From positions 1 to 48,414 of the forward strand of contig CANFGH010000010.1 of the NCBI GenBank assembly GCA_947446285.1: a DNA stretch of 48,414 nt, given 5' to 3'. A program made the translations under genes and the position numbers. Of the stretch, positions 39,853-47,519 are shown piece after piece. The notes beneath the pieces were generated by a model. The model did no database searches. It worked only from the letters and a program-made list of their open reading frames with translations, and was not told the DNA's origin. Every line of letters begins with the position of its first letter. Position 1 is the stretch's first letter. Source of the DNA: Chloroflexota bacterium (GTDB lineage: Bacteria > Chloroflexota > UBA11872 > UBA12225).

Positions 39853-40824
39853 TCAGCAGATGACGGGGCGGGCCGATTGTGGTCCGTGGGCGGGCGGGTC
39901 GATGCCGATCCACCGTTCGTCGGCTGGTTCGCTGGCCCGCTGGTATCGCGAATCCGATGACAAGCGCAGGCGGTCGGCTGACTGGTTGTCCAGGCTGGCA
40001 TGTACCAGAACCATGTTGAAGACCAGCAAGTCGCCGGCACGGTAGTCGGTGGTCAGCCACCGGCCACCGAACTTCTGGCGCAGGCCAATGTGGTCGTCGG
40101 TGATCGCCCCGGTCGCGAGTTCGGGACGGTTGCGCAGGCCATCCGGCCCGGTCCACGCGCCATCGTGGCGGTTCTCACAGACGGTGTCGACGTCGGTAGC
40201 GAGGTAGTCGCCGGTCAGGTCGTGCTGCCGATGGGAGCCCTCGAGGACGATCAGTCCGCCGAGGTGCCGGTCGATGTCTCCCAATGGGGTCCACGACGTG
40301 CACAGCTGGTGGGTGCCCCGGCCCATGAAGACGAGGTCGCAATGCGATGCGGTGCCCATGCCGGGCTTGACCAGACGTAGCCACGTGAAGTCGAAGTGGC
40401 GCACTTCCTCGCCGAAGAGGGCGCGGTAGAAGCGGATCATCGGGCCATCGGTGGCGTAGAGGAGGTGCTGCAAGGCACGGTTGTCGCGGGCAATGTCGGA
40501 GGACTTCACGCCGAGGGTCGCGCCGGGCACAAGAATGGCGTCGTCGACCGGATGATCGGAACGGATGAGTCCGTGTTCGGCGAGTTGGCTGCAGAGTTGA
40601 TGGCGGGCGGCCAGGACTTCGTCGCGCAGTAGATAGCCGGGGAGGAAGAGGTAGCCGTCCTCGTCCAGTCGTTCGTGCGCGGTGGCAATGTTACGCGCGA
40701 TGGCAGCGGGCGTTGTGCCGAGGTCATCAGATCGACGCAGTTCGCCGATTGTCCCGGGTGTGTCCTCGAGGACCTGACCCCGCGAAATGAGGGTCGGGGG
40801 TCTGGGGTCTGTCGTGGTGATCAC
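39853..40824 (-). CDS. Phytanoyl-CoA dioxygenase (PhyH) family oxygenase
   Basis: 323-aa Fe(II)/2-oxoglutarate-dependent oxygenase. The iron ligands are visible: H-x-D in MGTASHCDLVF and distal His in LVHASLDNQSADRLRLSSDS, the latter also supplying the 2-oxoglutarate-binding Arg. The N-terminal helical part (HERLDEDGYLFLPGYLLRDE) is typical. Substrate unknown. Start is a GTG at 40824 with AAGAGGA 10 nt upstream; TATCCT at about 40848 (minus) may be the -10. It stands alone between vapBC and a family A repeat. Confidence 0.85.
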   Translation of the reverse strand: MITTTDPRPPTLISRGQVLEDTPGTIGELRRSDDLGTTPAAIARNIATAHERLDEDGYLFLPGYLLRDEVLAARHQLCSQLAEHGLIRSDHPVDDAILVPGATLGVKSSDIARDNRALQHLLYATDGPMIRFYRALFGEEVRHFDFTWLRLVKPGMGTASHCDLVFMGRGTHQLCTSWTPLGDIDRHLGGLIVLEGSHRQHDLTGDYLATDVDTVCENRHDGAWTGPDGLRNRPELATGAITDDHIGLRQKFGGRWLTTDYRAGDLLVFNMVLVHASLDNQSADRLRLSSDSRYQRASEPADERWIGIDPPAHGPQSARPVIC

Positions 40825-40887
40825 TCGTCGGACGTCCTCTTGATGCAGGATAGCGCAGTCGGATGATGCTCTCCAATCGGTCGGCGC

Positions 40888-40934
40888 GAGACCCCCACCC
40901 CCTGCGCTTGGCTTCCGTTGCGACGGGAGAGGCG
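40888..40934 (+). repeat. Family A hairpin repeat, long form
   Basis: GAGACCCCCACCCCCTGCGC, TTGGCTTCCGTTGCGACGGG and AGAGGCG. It shares with 27844 the TGCGCTTGGCTTCC-type insertion between the two halves. A further partial CACCCCTGCGCGTGGCTGAG follows at about 40943. Confidence 0.7.
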
Positions 40935-41118
40935 AGTTGGCTCACCCCTGCGCGTGGCTGAGGCGACGGGGCGGACCCGACCGGTGGAGTGACGGGGCCG
41001 TTCCAGTGGGCAATACTCTGGATGGGCCGGACTGCCACGTGTGCTTTCCTGATGATCCTGCATGGGGAGACGCACTACGCCGGGATGCCCACGGATGACG
41101 GGCGATTGGTAGTTCTGC

Positions 41119-43989
41119 ATGGCGAATGAACGCGAGACAGACGGGATAGCGACTGACACGGTCCCGGACGACGCGGCGTCCACGGCAGGGCAACGTGAAC
41201 TGAACCCGGTGGCGATGGTGTGGCGGACCATCCGGGAATATGGGGTGACCCTCACACCCGCCTTGTCTCCGGTTGCGACGGGAGAGGTGAGCACTGGTCC
41301 CGATTGGAATCTGCGCACAGTCGTCTCGACCATCGGGATTGCGTCCCGCGAGATGGATCTGCGGTTCGTGGTCGCAGTGATTGCGTGGGCGATCGTGTCG
41401 CTTGCCGGTGTGCTGTGGGTGATCCGTCCGCCCGGAGCCGCCTCAGTGACGTCGGCGAACGAGCATTCGATTTATCTGCTGGCGCCTTTCCTGGTCGGGG
41501 CTGGTGCGCTGGCAATCATCGGCATCAGGCGGTTCGGTTCGGTCGATGCCGATGGTGTGTCGATGGCCGACCGCCTAGCCTACTGGTCGGCGGTGATCAT
41601 GATCGGCGCGGTGATCTGGTACGGGCCGGTCAATCGGAGTGGTCCGGGATTTGCGGTGGCGCTTGTCACCGGAACCGTGGCGGTAATCCTGCGCCAGTTG
41701 CTCCGTCCGTTGGAATTCGCCGGTGCCATCCTACTACTGGCAGGTGTGGGTTTTCTCGCCAACCAAGGCCTGTCTCACCTCTTGGTGACGTTTGCGGTTC
41801 CGGCAACGGTGGCGGTGATCGCACATGAGATCGGGTCTCGGGGAATGCGCCTCTGGACACCACTCGTGCTTGCCCCGATGCAGTTCCTTGCGGTTGCGTC
41901 CGCGCTGTGGTTCCACGGGTTCCAGTCGACGCCCACGGTGGTGGTTGTTCTCTACCTGGTGATCGTAGTCGGAGTGGTTGTTGCCGTACGACTTTGGAGC
42001 GACGCAGGGCCACCGGGAAGCGAAGTGATCCCGCCTCCCGCCTCCCCCGTTCTGGCATGGGAAGGCTCCCTGCCCCGCACGCGGGAGAGGGAAGTGATGG
42101 CGGTGGCGGTCATCGCGATCGTCGGGTCGGTCGTGGAGTTCCTGGTGTCTTGGCCATTGCCGGTGCTGCCGGTCGGGCCAATGATCGGCATGATGCTGTT
42201 ACTGACACTGCCGTCGGGTCGGAACCGAGCAGACGCCGATCAGGATGCGCTGCAAGAGGGAGGGACGGGACTGCGGACCGGGCGCAATGGACCTCGATCA
42301 GTCGGTCAGATGGAGTGGTTGGGTGCCGGCGTGGCTGTGGCGGTAATGCTTCTTCTGGTCCTGAACACCCGGATGCTGGTGGATATTCACCACCAGTCCC
42401 ACTTCCTGATGCCGGTGTTGGATCTCATCAATGGCAAGTCGCTGGTGGCCGACATCAACGCGCAGTACGGCGTTGGCGTGCACTACCTGATCGGGATGCT
42501 ATTTCTATGGAACCCGCTGCTGATCTCCTTCCCGGCATTCACGTTTGTCACGAACCTGGGCGAATTGGCTTTGGCGGCTGGGCTGTTCGTGCTCGTCGGA
42601 CGGGTGTCCCGGTGGTCGGCGCCCTACATTCTGCTCATCGGTGCGGCGATGGTCTTGCACCGGTTCGGGAATGTGGCGAGTCCGTCGGCATACCCCTCGA
42701 CGGGTGCGATCCGGTTTGGCTTGGGATGGCTGGCGATTGCCTGCCTGACGAGTCGGCGGTTGCGTCGCCACCCACGCGCAGGCGCCGCGTGCCTGGGTCT
42801 CGTGGCGGGTCTTGCGAGTGTCCATAGCCTTGAGGTCTTCATTTACATCACTGCTTTGGTGGCGTGTGGGCTTGGCATGGAATGGGTGCGCCACCGGATT
42901 TCGGGAGATGAGCGTGGCGCATTCCTACCGCGACGCCCGATTGATGTGCGCTTCGCTTTGGTGCCAAGCCTGTTGGCGGTGGGTTCGGGCATCGTGGGGT
43001 TCCACGTGGCCCTTTTGCTCGACGTGGTGAGGCGGTCTGGCCACCTGCCGGACTGGCGCCACTACACGCAGTACCTTTCGGTCTACGATGGTGGGTTCGG
43101 GTTTGTCCCTCCCGATGTGCGATCTCCGTGGCTGCCGATGTTCCTCGTCTGCGCGATCACTTTCATTGTCATTGGGGCGCAGTGGGCATCCCGATTGACG
43201 GAAGCCGTTGACGCTGTGCCGGTTGCCGAGACGATAATCCTGACGGCGGCGTACGGGATGCTGCAGTTCAGCTACTTCGCGTTCCGGTCACACCCGAACA
43301 ACCTCTACCACCTGATGTATCCGGTGGCGATCATTGCGGTGTACTGGTTGCATCGGCTGCAACAGCACGGTGCGGGCGTGTGGGATGGCCCGATGATGCC
43401 GGTGGTTGCGGGCGTGGTCGTGGCGGTTTCGGTAATCCTGGCGCGAGGGGCATCGGTGGCGCTGGCGTCCTATGGGTCGACCGGCATCGGGTGGTTGCAG
43501 GTGAAGTACACACAGGGCGCATCATCGGTTCCGCCGGTGGTTCCGACCTTCGCGGAAGGCATCCGCACCACGCTGTATCCGCCAGTCGGTGATGATGTCG
43601 TGGAGTTGCGGAGTCTGGTGGAGGCTTTCAGCACGGCTCCACAGGCGAACGTGGATGGCCGGATCGCGATGATCATCGAACCCGACCTTGACCCGCGGGC
43701 ACGCGTGGGCACGACCATCGTGAACCGCTTGCCCCTTAGCCTGATGACGCAGGACGCATACATCCCGGTGGGCCGTGAGGCGGCGCTGCAGTCAGTGCGC
43801 GACCTCCCGATGGGTTCGCTGCTGATCGTTGACCAACCTGACCTGATTGGTGACCTCGGCGGTGCCATGGCTGGTGTCCTCTGTGAACGCGGGGCCCTCC
43901 GGGTCATTGAGAAACGCACGCGCATCGCCGCGGTGCGTCTTGCGCCGAGGGATGAGGCGACGGTGTTGGCGGACTGGTGCCCTCGGTAG
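41119..43989 (+). CDS. Large polytopic membrane protein, unknown
   Basis: 956 aa with roughly 18-20 hydrophobic segments and a soluble C-terminal part (residues about 800-956) of mixed alpha/beta character. The layout (many helices, long loop near residues 430-460 with LVDIHHQSHFLMPVLDLING, and a C-terminal soluble domain) resembles membrane glycosyltransferases of the GT-C type that use lipid-linked sugars, but I see no diagnostic catalytic motif. Family A repeats are inserted near residues 43-57 ([17 protein letters not shown]) and probably near 301-325 (PPASPVLAWEGSLPRTRERE), both outside membrane helices. It starts at the ATG at 41119, without a strong Shine-Dalgarno. Confidence 0.7.
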   Translation: MANERETDGIATDTVPDDAASTAGQRELNPVAMVWRTIREYGVTLTPALSPVATGEVSTGPDWNLRTVVSTIGIASREMDLRFVVAVIAWAIVSLAGVLWVIRPPGAASVTSANEHSIYLLAPFLVGAGALAIIGIRRFGSVDADGVSMADRLAYWSAVIMIGAVIWYGPVNRSGPGFAVALVTGTVAVILRQLLRPLEFAGAILLLAGVGFLANQGLSHLLVTFAVPATVAVIAHEIGSRGMRLWTPLVLAPMQFLAVASALWFHGFQSTPTVVVVLYLVIVVGVVVAVRLWSDAGPPGSEVIPPPASPVLAWEGSLPRTREREVMAVAVIAIVGSVVEFLVSWPLPVLPVGPMIGMMLLLTLPSGRNRADADQDALQEGGTGLRTGRNGPRSVGQMEWLGAGVAVAVMLLLVLNTRMLVDIHHQSHFLMPVLDLINGKSLVADINAQYGVGVHYLIGMLFLWNPLLISFPAFTFVTNLGELALAAGLFVLVGRVSRWSAPYILLIGAAMVLHRFGNVASPSAYPSTGAIRFGLGWLAIACLTSRRLRRHPRAGAACLGLVAGLASVHSLEVFIYITALVACGLGMEWVRHRISGDERGAFLPRRPIDVRFALVPSLLAVGSGIVGFHVALLLDVVRRSGHLPDWRHYTQYLSVYDGGFGFVPPDVRSPWLPMFLVCAITFIVIGAQWASRLTEAVDAVPVAETIILTAAYGMLQFSYFAFRSHPNNLYHLMYPVAIIAVYWLHRLQQHGAGVWDGPMMPVVAGVVVAVSVILARGASVALASYGSTGIGWLQVKYTQGASSVPPVVPTFAEGIRTTLYPPVGDDVVELRSLVEAFSTAPQANVDGRIAMIIEPDLDPRARVGTTIVNRLPLSLMTQDAYIPVGREAALQSVRDLPMGSLLIVDQPDLIGDLGGAMAGVLCERGALRVIEKRTRIAAVRLAPRDEATVLADWCPR
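41245..41289 (+). repeat. Family A hairpin repeat inside the 956-aa membrane protein gene
   Basis: GTGACCCTCACACCCGCCTT then GTCTCCGGTTGCGACGGGAG and AGGTG. Matches the core of the family and gives SPVATGE in the protein. Confidence 0.7.
42028..42093 (+). repeat. Divergent family A-like segment inside the membrane protein gene
   Basis: CTCCCCCGTTCTGGCATGGG and CGCACGCGGGAGAGGGAAG are similar to both halves of the repeat but with an insertion between. Encodes SPVLAWEGSLPRTREREV. Weaker than the other copies. Confidence 0.4.
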
Positions 43990-44070
43990 GAGGTTGGCGG
44001 GCCGTCGATGCTCAAGCATTCACGCTTCGAGTAGCAGGACGCCTTTCCTCTGCCGCCGGCCCTCTCATGT

Positions 44071-44113
44071 GGCTGGCCCCCACCCCGAACCCCGTTGCGA
44101 TGGGAGAGGGGGG
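44071..44113 (+). repeat. Family A hairpin repeat
   Basis: GGCTGGCCCCCACCCCGAAC then CCCGTTGCGATGGGAGAGGG and GGGC. Intergenic, between the membrane protein and GNAT genes. Confidence 0.75.
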
Positions 44114-44202
44114 CGTAGGCCAGCGATCCCAGGGCGTGGTACTCCCAGAGGAGAGGTACACAGGGATTGGATGCACCTCCGCTGGCTGCACGGTGGTGGC
44201 GA

Positions 44203-44208
44203 TACACT
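44203..44208 (+). promoter_or_regulatory. Candidate -10 TACACT close to the GNAT start
   Basis: TACACT lies 10 nt upstream of the ATG at 44219, with no Shine-Dalgarno; a transcript beginning near the ATG would have almost no leader. Confidence 0.35.
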
Positions 44209-44218
44209 GTCGGCCGTT

Positions 44219-45148
44219 ATGACCGAGATGGTGCTGCGGGCGATGGCTCCCGATGACTGGGATGCTGTCGCGGAACTGGTGTATACCTCGACGAACTACT
44301 GGTACGCGTCCAAGGGGCCCAGGGCGATATTCGCGGGTGGACCGGATGTGGCACGGGTCTTTCCCGAGGTCTACGAGGCGCTCGATCCCGGATGCTGCAT
44401 CTTGGCGGTCCATCCGCTCACCGGCCGACTGCTGGGGTCGTGCTTTTTCCATCCGCGCGAGACGCATGTCAGTCTCGGGATCATGAATGTCCATCCGGCA
44501 CACTTCGGGACTGGAGTCGCGCGGCGCCTGTTGCGACACATCACCGATCTGGCGGATGCACGGGGGCTGCCAGTGCGGTTGGTGTCGAGTGCGATGAATC
44601 TCGATTCTTTCTCGCTCTACACACGTGCCGGATTTGTGCCGAGGCGTACCTATCAGGACATCCTGCTAGCGGTACCCGCGAGTGGGCTTTCGCATGATGC
44701 ACCGGGTCGGGCAGAGGTGCGCTCGGCAACGACTGCCGACGTGCCTGCAATCGTGGCCCTTGAGGAAGAACTGACGGGGATCCGGCGTGGTGGTGACTTT
44801 GCGCATTGCATTGTGAACCGGGCCGGCATCTGGCACGTCTCAGTCCTGGATGGCCGTGACGGGCGCCTCGACGCGGTCGTTGCGTCGGTCGCTCACCCGG
44901 GAAGCCGGATGGTGGGTCCTGGTGTAGCGCGCACCGAGTCGGGTGCGGCTGCAGTATTGCTGGCCGAACTGGACCGGCATCGCGGGCACTCGCCTGTCTT
45001 TCTGGTGCCAGTGGAGTGTGGGGATCTGGTTCAACAGGTGTATGCGTGGGGTGGGCGCAACGTGGAAATGCATGTCCATCAGGTACGTGGTGCGTGTCCA
45101 CCGTTCGCGGGGGTGACGCTGCCGTCCTTCATGCCGGAAACCGGGTAG
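44219..45148 (+). CDS. Tandem GNAT-family acetyltransferase-like protein
   Basis: 309 aa made of two GNAT folds. The first (residues about 1-155) has MVLRAMAPDDWDAVAELVYT, LGIMNVHPAHFGTGVARRLL (the acetyl-CoA-binding segment, here with GTGVA) and SFSLYTRAGFVPRRTYQDI. The second (about 160-309) begins AEVRSATTADVPAIVALEEE and lacks a clear acetyl-CoA loop. Such double-GNAT proteins usually have one active and one degenerate half. Substrate unknown. The ATG at 44219 is chosen because homology begins there; the longer frame from 43847 overlaps the preceding gene. Confidence 0.82.
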   Translation: MTEMVLRAMAPDDWDAVAELVYTSTNYWYASKGPRAIFAGGPDVARVFPEVYEALDPGCCILAVHPLTGRLLGSCFFHPRETHVSLGIMNVHPAHFGTGVARRLLRHITDLADARGLPVRLVSSAMNLDSFSLYTRAGFVPRRTYQDILLAVPASGLSHDAPGRAEVRSATTADVPAIVALEEELTGIRRGGDFAHCIVNRAGIWHVSVLDGRDGRLDAVVASVAHPGSRMVGPGVARTESGAAAVLLAELDRHRGHSPVFLVPVECGDLVQQVYAWGGRNVEMHVHQVRGACPPFAGVTLPSFMPETG

Positions 45149-45228
45149 CACCGACGGCACGGCTGATCATCCATCACATATGGAGTGGTCACGATGTGCC
45201 GGGGACGAGTGCGGGAAGAGGAACCACG

Positions 45229-46266
45229 ATGAGCGAATCCAGTCAGGCGCGCGTGTTGCCCGCGTGGGCCCTCGGAGCCGGGTTGATGTGCGTGATTGCG
45301 GCCGCGGGCTGGGGCTTGGCCGAGGTTGAGACCCGTGCGTTCGGGAACGCGCTGGTTGAGGCGCTGGTGCTGTCGCTACTGATCGGCGTGTTGGTGCGCA
45401 GCGTGATGGGTGATGGGAGCAAGCCCTACACGGCGGGGGCGTCGTTCGTTGCCAAGCATGTGCTTGAAACCGGCGTCGCCTTCATCGGGGTGAGCGTCTA
45501 CATGCCTGACATCCTGAAGGCTGGACCGGCGCTCCTGGCACTCGTGCTTGGCGGGGTGGCGGCGGGCATCGTGGTGAGTTTCTCGGTGGGGCGTGCCCTC
45601 GGTCTTGGTGTGCACCTGGCGGCGTTGGTCGCGATCGGGAACTCGATCTGCGGGAACTCGGCGATCGCCGCGCTCGCGCCAGTGATCGGGGCCGAGAAGA
45701 AGGATGTGGCAAGTGCGATCGGGCTGACGGCCGTGATCGGTGTGCTGCTGGTGCTTGGCTTGCCGATGCTGATCGCGCCATTCATGCTCTCGAACTACCA
45801 GTACGGTGTGCTGGCGGGGATGAGCGTCTATGCCGTCCCGCAGGTGGTGGCCGCGGCCTTTCCGGTCAGTGAACTCTCCGGGAATGTGGCGACGCTGGTG
45901 AAACTGACGCGCGTGCTGCTGCTTGGCCCGGCGGTGGTCATCATTGGCCTGGCTTTCCGGGTGTGGGGCGCACGGACGGGGGCTGCCTCGGCGAAACTCT
46001 CGACGTACGTGCCGTGGTTCGTGGCGGTTTTCCTGGTGCTGGCGGCTGTGCGAAGCCTCGACCTGATGCCAGTGATGCTCGTCGACCCGGCGAAGCAGGT
46101 CAGCCGGTTGCTGACGATGCTGGCGATGGCCGGTCTCGGGTTCGGCGTGGATGTGAAGGCGGTGCGGACTGTCGGGCCTCGCGTCGGAGTAGCCGTGGTG
46201 ATTTCCCTGCTGTTCCTTGCGAGTGTCACGGTGGCGGCCCTGAAGTTTGGCGGGATTGACGGGTAG
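45229..46266 (+). CDS. YeiH/PSE-type putative sulfate exporter family transporter
   Basis: 345-aa integral membrane protein with about 10 helices, matching the YeiH family (putative sulfate exporters): GVAFIGVSVYMPDILKAGPA, AIGNSICGNSAIAALAPVIG (the invariant G-N-S-I-C-G-N-S-A-I/V-A-A-x-A-P-V-I motif) and YAVPQVVAAAFPVSE (conserved H/P-x-V-x-A). Direction and substrate are not proven for the family; relatives are linked to sulfur compounds. AGAGGA is about 7 nt before the ATG at 45229. It follows the GNAT gene at 80 bp; co-transcription is possible. Confidence 0.92.
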   Translation: MSESSQARVLPAWALGAGLMCVIAAAGWGLAEVETRAFGNALVEALVLSLLIGVLVRSVMGDGSKPYTAGASFVAKHVLETGVAFIGVSVYMPDILKAGPALLALVLGGVAAGIVVSFSVGRALGLGVHLAALVAIGNSICGNSAIAALAPVIGAEKKDVASAIGLTAVIGVLLVLGLPMLIAPFMLSNYQYGVLAGMSVYAVPQVVAAAFPVSELSGNVATLVKLTRVLLLGPAVVIIGLAFRVWGARTGAASAKLSTYVPWFVAVFLVLAAVRSLDLMPVMLVDPAKQVSRLLTMLAMAGLGFGVDVKAVRTVGPRVGVAVVISLLFLASVTVAALKFGGIDG

Positions 46267-46407
46267 TGCTCGTCCGTGCAACGTAGACCCGTTTCCGTTT
46301 CCATACGGGTATTCCCCATTTCGAAGATCGGTCTCCCTACGACGCTGACGTAGTCATGATCCAGACAGCACCGTTGCGTAAACTGGTTGTGGTTCCGGGG
46401 ATATTCC

Positions 46408-46438
46408 CTGACACCCACAAGCTCACTTGGGGTAATAT
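46408..46438 (+). promoter_or_regulatory. Possible promoter CTGACA-N19-TAATAT
   Basis: CTGACA (46408-46413) and TAATAT (46433-46438) lie ahead of the secreted-protein gene at 46461. The 19-nt spacer is longer than ideal. Confidence 0.4.
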
Positions 46439-46460
46439 GCGAAGACAATGAGGTGTCTGC

Positions 46461-47519
46461 ATGTCTGCTGTCGCCACGACATACCGAGGCGGGGTCTGGT
46501 GGAGTTCGGTCCTTATCGCAACTCTCATCGTTGCGATCGCAGCGTCGCCGGTTGCCGGGCAGTCCATCCCGGTGGGTGCCGGGCGTACGCATGACCCCCA
46601 TGGAAGCGCGTCGCTGGTTGATGGGCAGGCCTCGCTAGACCGGCTGGAGGTTAGCGTCTCGGCCCTCGTGACACCGACCATTGGTGACGCCTTGCGAGTC
46701 TGGCTTCTCAGTGACGATGGCACCTCGGCGCGCTACCTCGGCGACCTGGTGCTGCGCGCTGATGGGACGGCCAATTTCGCATGGGACCAACCCGCAGGTG
46801 AGAACCTGATTGCCCAGTATTCGCAGGTCGTGATCACGCGCGAGACCGGAGATGCCGGGGTGAAGCCGGGAAGCACGGTCTTGCGTGCGGGCAGGCTAGA
46901 TATAGCGTCGCTGGCACAAGTCCGGCGCCTACTGAGTCGCTGGCCCGGATCGAGGTACGGCGTCGCTACGGTGCCCGGGTTGCGTCAACAGGCGCTTATC
47001 GCGCGTCACCAAGCGTGGGTGCTACGGGAAGCGGCGATTACTGGTGATTGGGATACCGTCCGGCGCACGGCGGAGCAACTGGTGAACCTCGTGGAGGGGC
47101 GCCAAGGCTTTTTTTATGCCGATCACAATGGTGATGGTCGCGCCGAAGACCCGGGCGACGGTACGGGTTTCCTGCCGTATTGCTGGGCTGCGTTGTCACA
47201 GACGCAGTTCGTGTATGAGACGGCAAAGGACGATGCCATTGCCGAGGATGCTCGGTTAATCCAACGGCCGGTGACCTTCGCGATGCTTTCGGCAGCGTTC
47301 GTGCGGGATACCGGGCGGGAGGTTGCGGTCGGCGCAAGTCCTCCCCGTACCCGCGAACTTGCAGATCATGTGGTGAATGCAACGGGCTACATGGTCGCGG
47401 CGGTCGATCCCATGGGGAATCCGGATCTCGAGTCGGTCCTTGCCGGGCGGTCACTGACGTCAATCGTTGACCTTAGCCGGGCACTGGTAACGGTTCGGTT
47501 CGATGAAGTGTTGCGATGA
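46461..47519 (+). CDS. Secreted protein with RskA-like domain, unknown function
   Basis: 352 aa. A signal peptide or N-terminal anchor (WSSVLIATLIVAIAASPVAG) is followed by a beta-sandwich-like domain (residues about 45-140: ASLVDGQASLDRLEVSVSAL, VWLLSDDGTSARYLGDLVLR, WDQPAGENLIAQYSQVVITR) reminiscent of the extracellular part of anti-sigma-K factors, where a small-molecule-like ligand-binding beta-sandwich is common. The rest (about 150-352) is helical and includes a Ca-loop-like YADHNGDGRAEDPGDG. It overlaps the FecR-domain gene by 4 bp (ATGA), so the two form a translationally coupled pair. No sigma-factor gene is present in the window. Confidence 0.65.
   Translation: MSAVATTYRGGVWWSSVLIATLIVAIAASPVAGQSIPVGAGRTHDPHGSASLVDGQASLDRLEVSVSALVTPTIGDALRVWLLSDDGTSARYLGDLVLRADGTANFAWDQPAGENLIAQYSQVVITRETGDAGVKPGSTVLRAGRLDIASLAQVRRLLSRWPGSRYGVATVPGLRQQALIARHQAWVLREAAITGDWDTVRRTAEQLVNLVEGRQGFFYADHNGDGRAEDPGDGTGFLPYCWAALSQTQFVYETAKDDAIAEDARLIQRPVTFAMLSAAFVRDTGREVAVGASPPRTRELADHVVNATGYMVAAVDPMGNPDLESVLAGRSLTSIVDLSRALVTVRFDEVLR

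Noticed and set aside
41119-43989. Calling the 956-aa protein a glycosyltransferase
   Set aside because: The topology is suggestive but no catalytic motif can be identified, so the call stays at membrane protein of unknown function.
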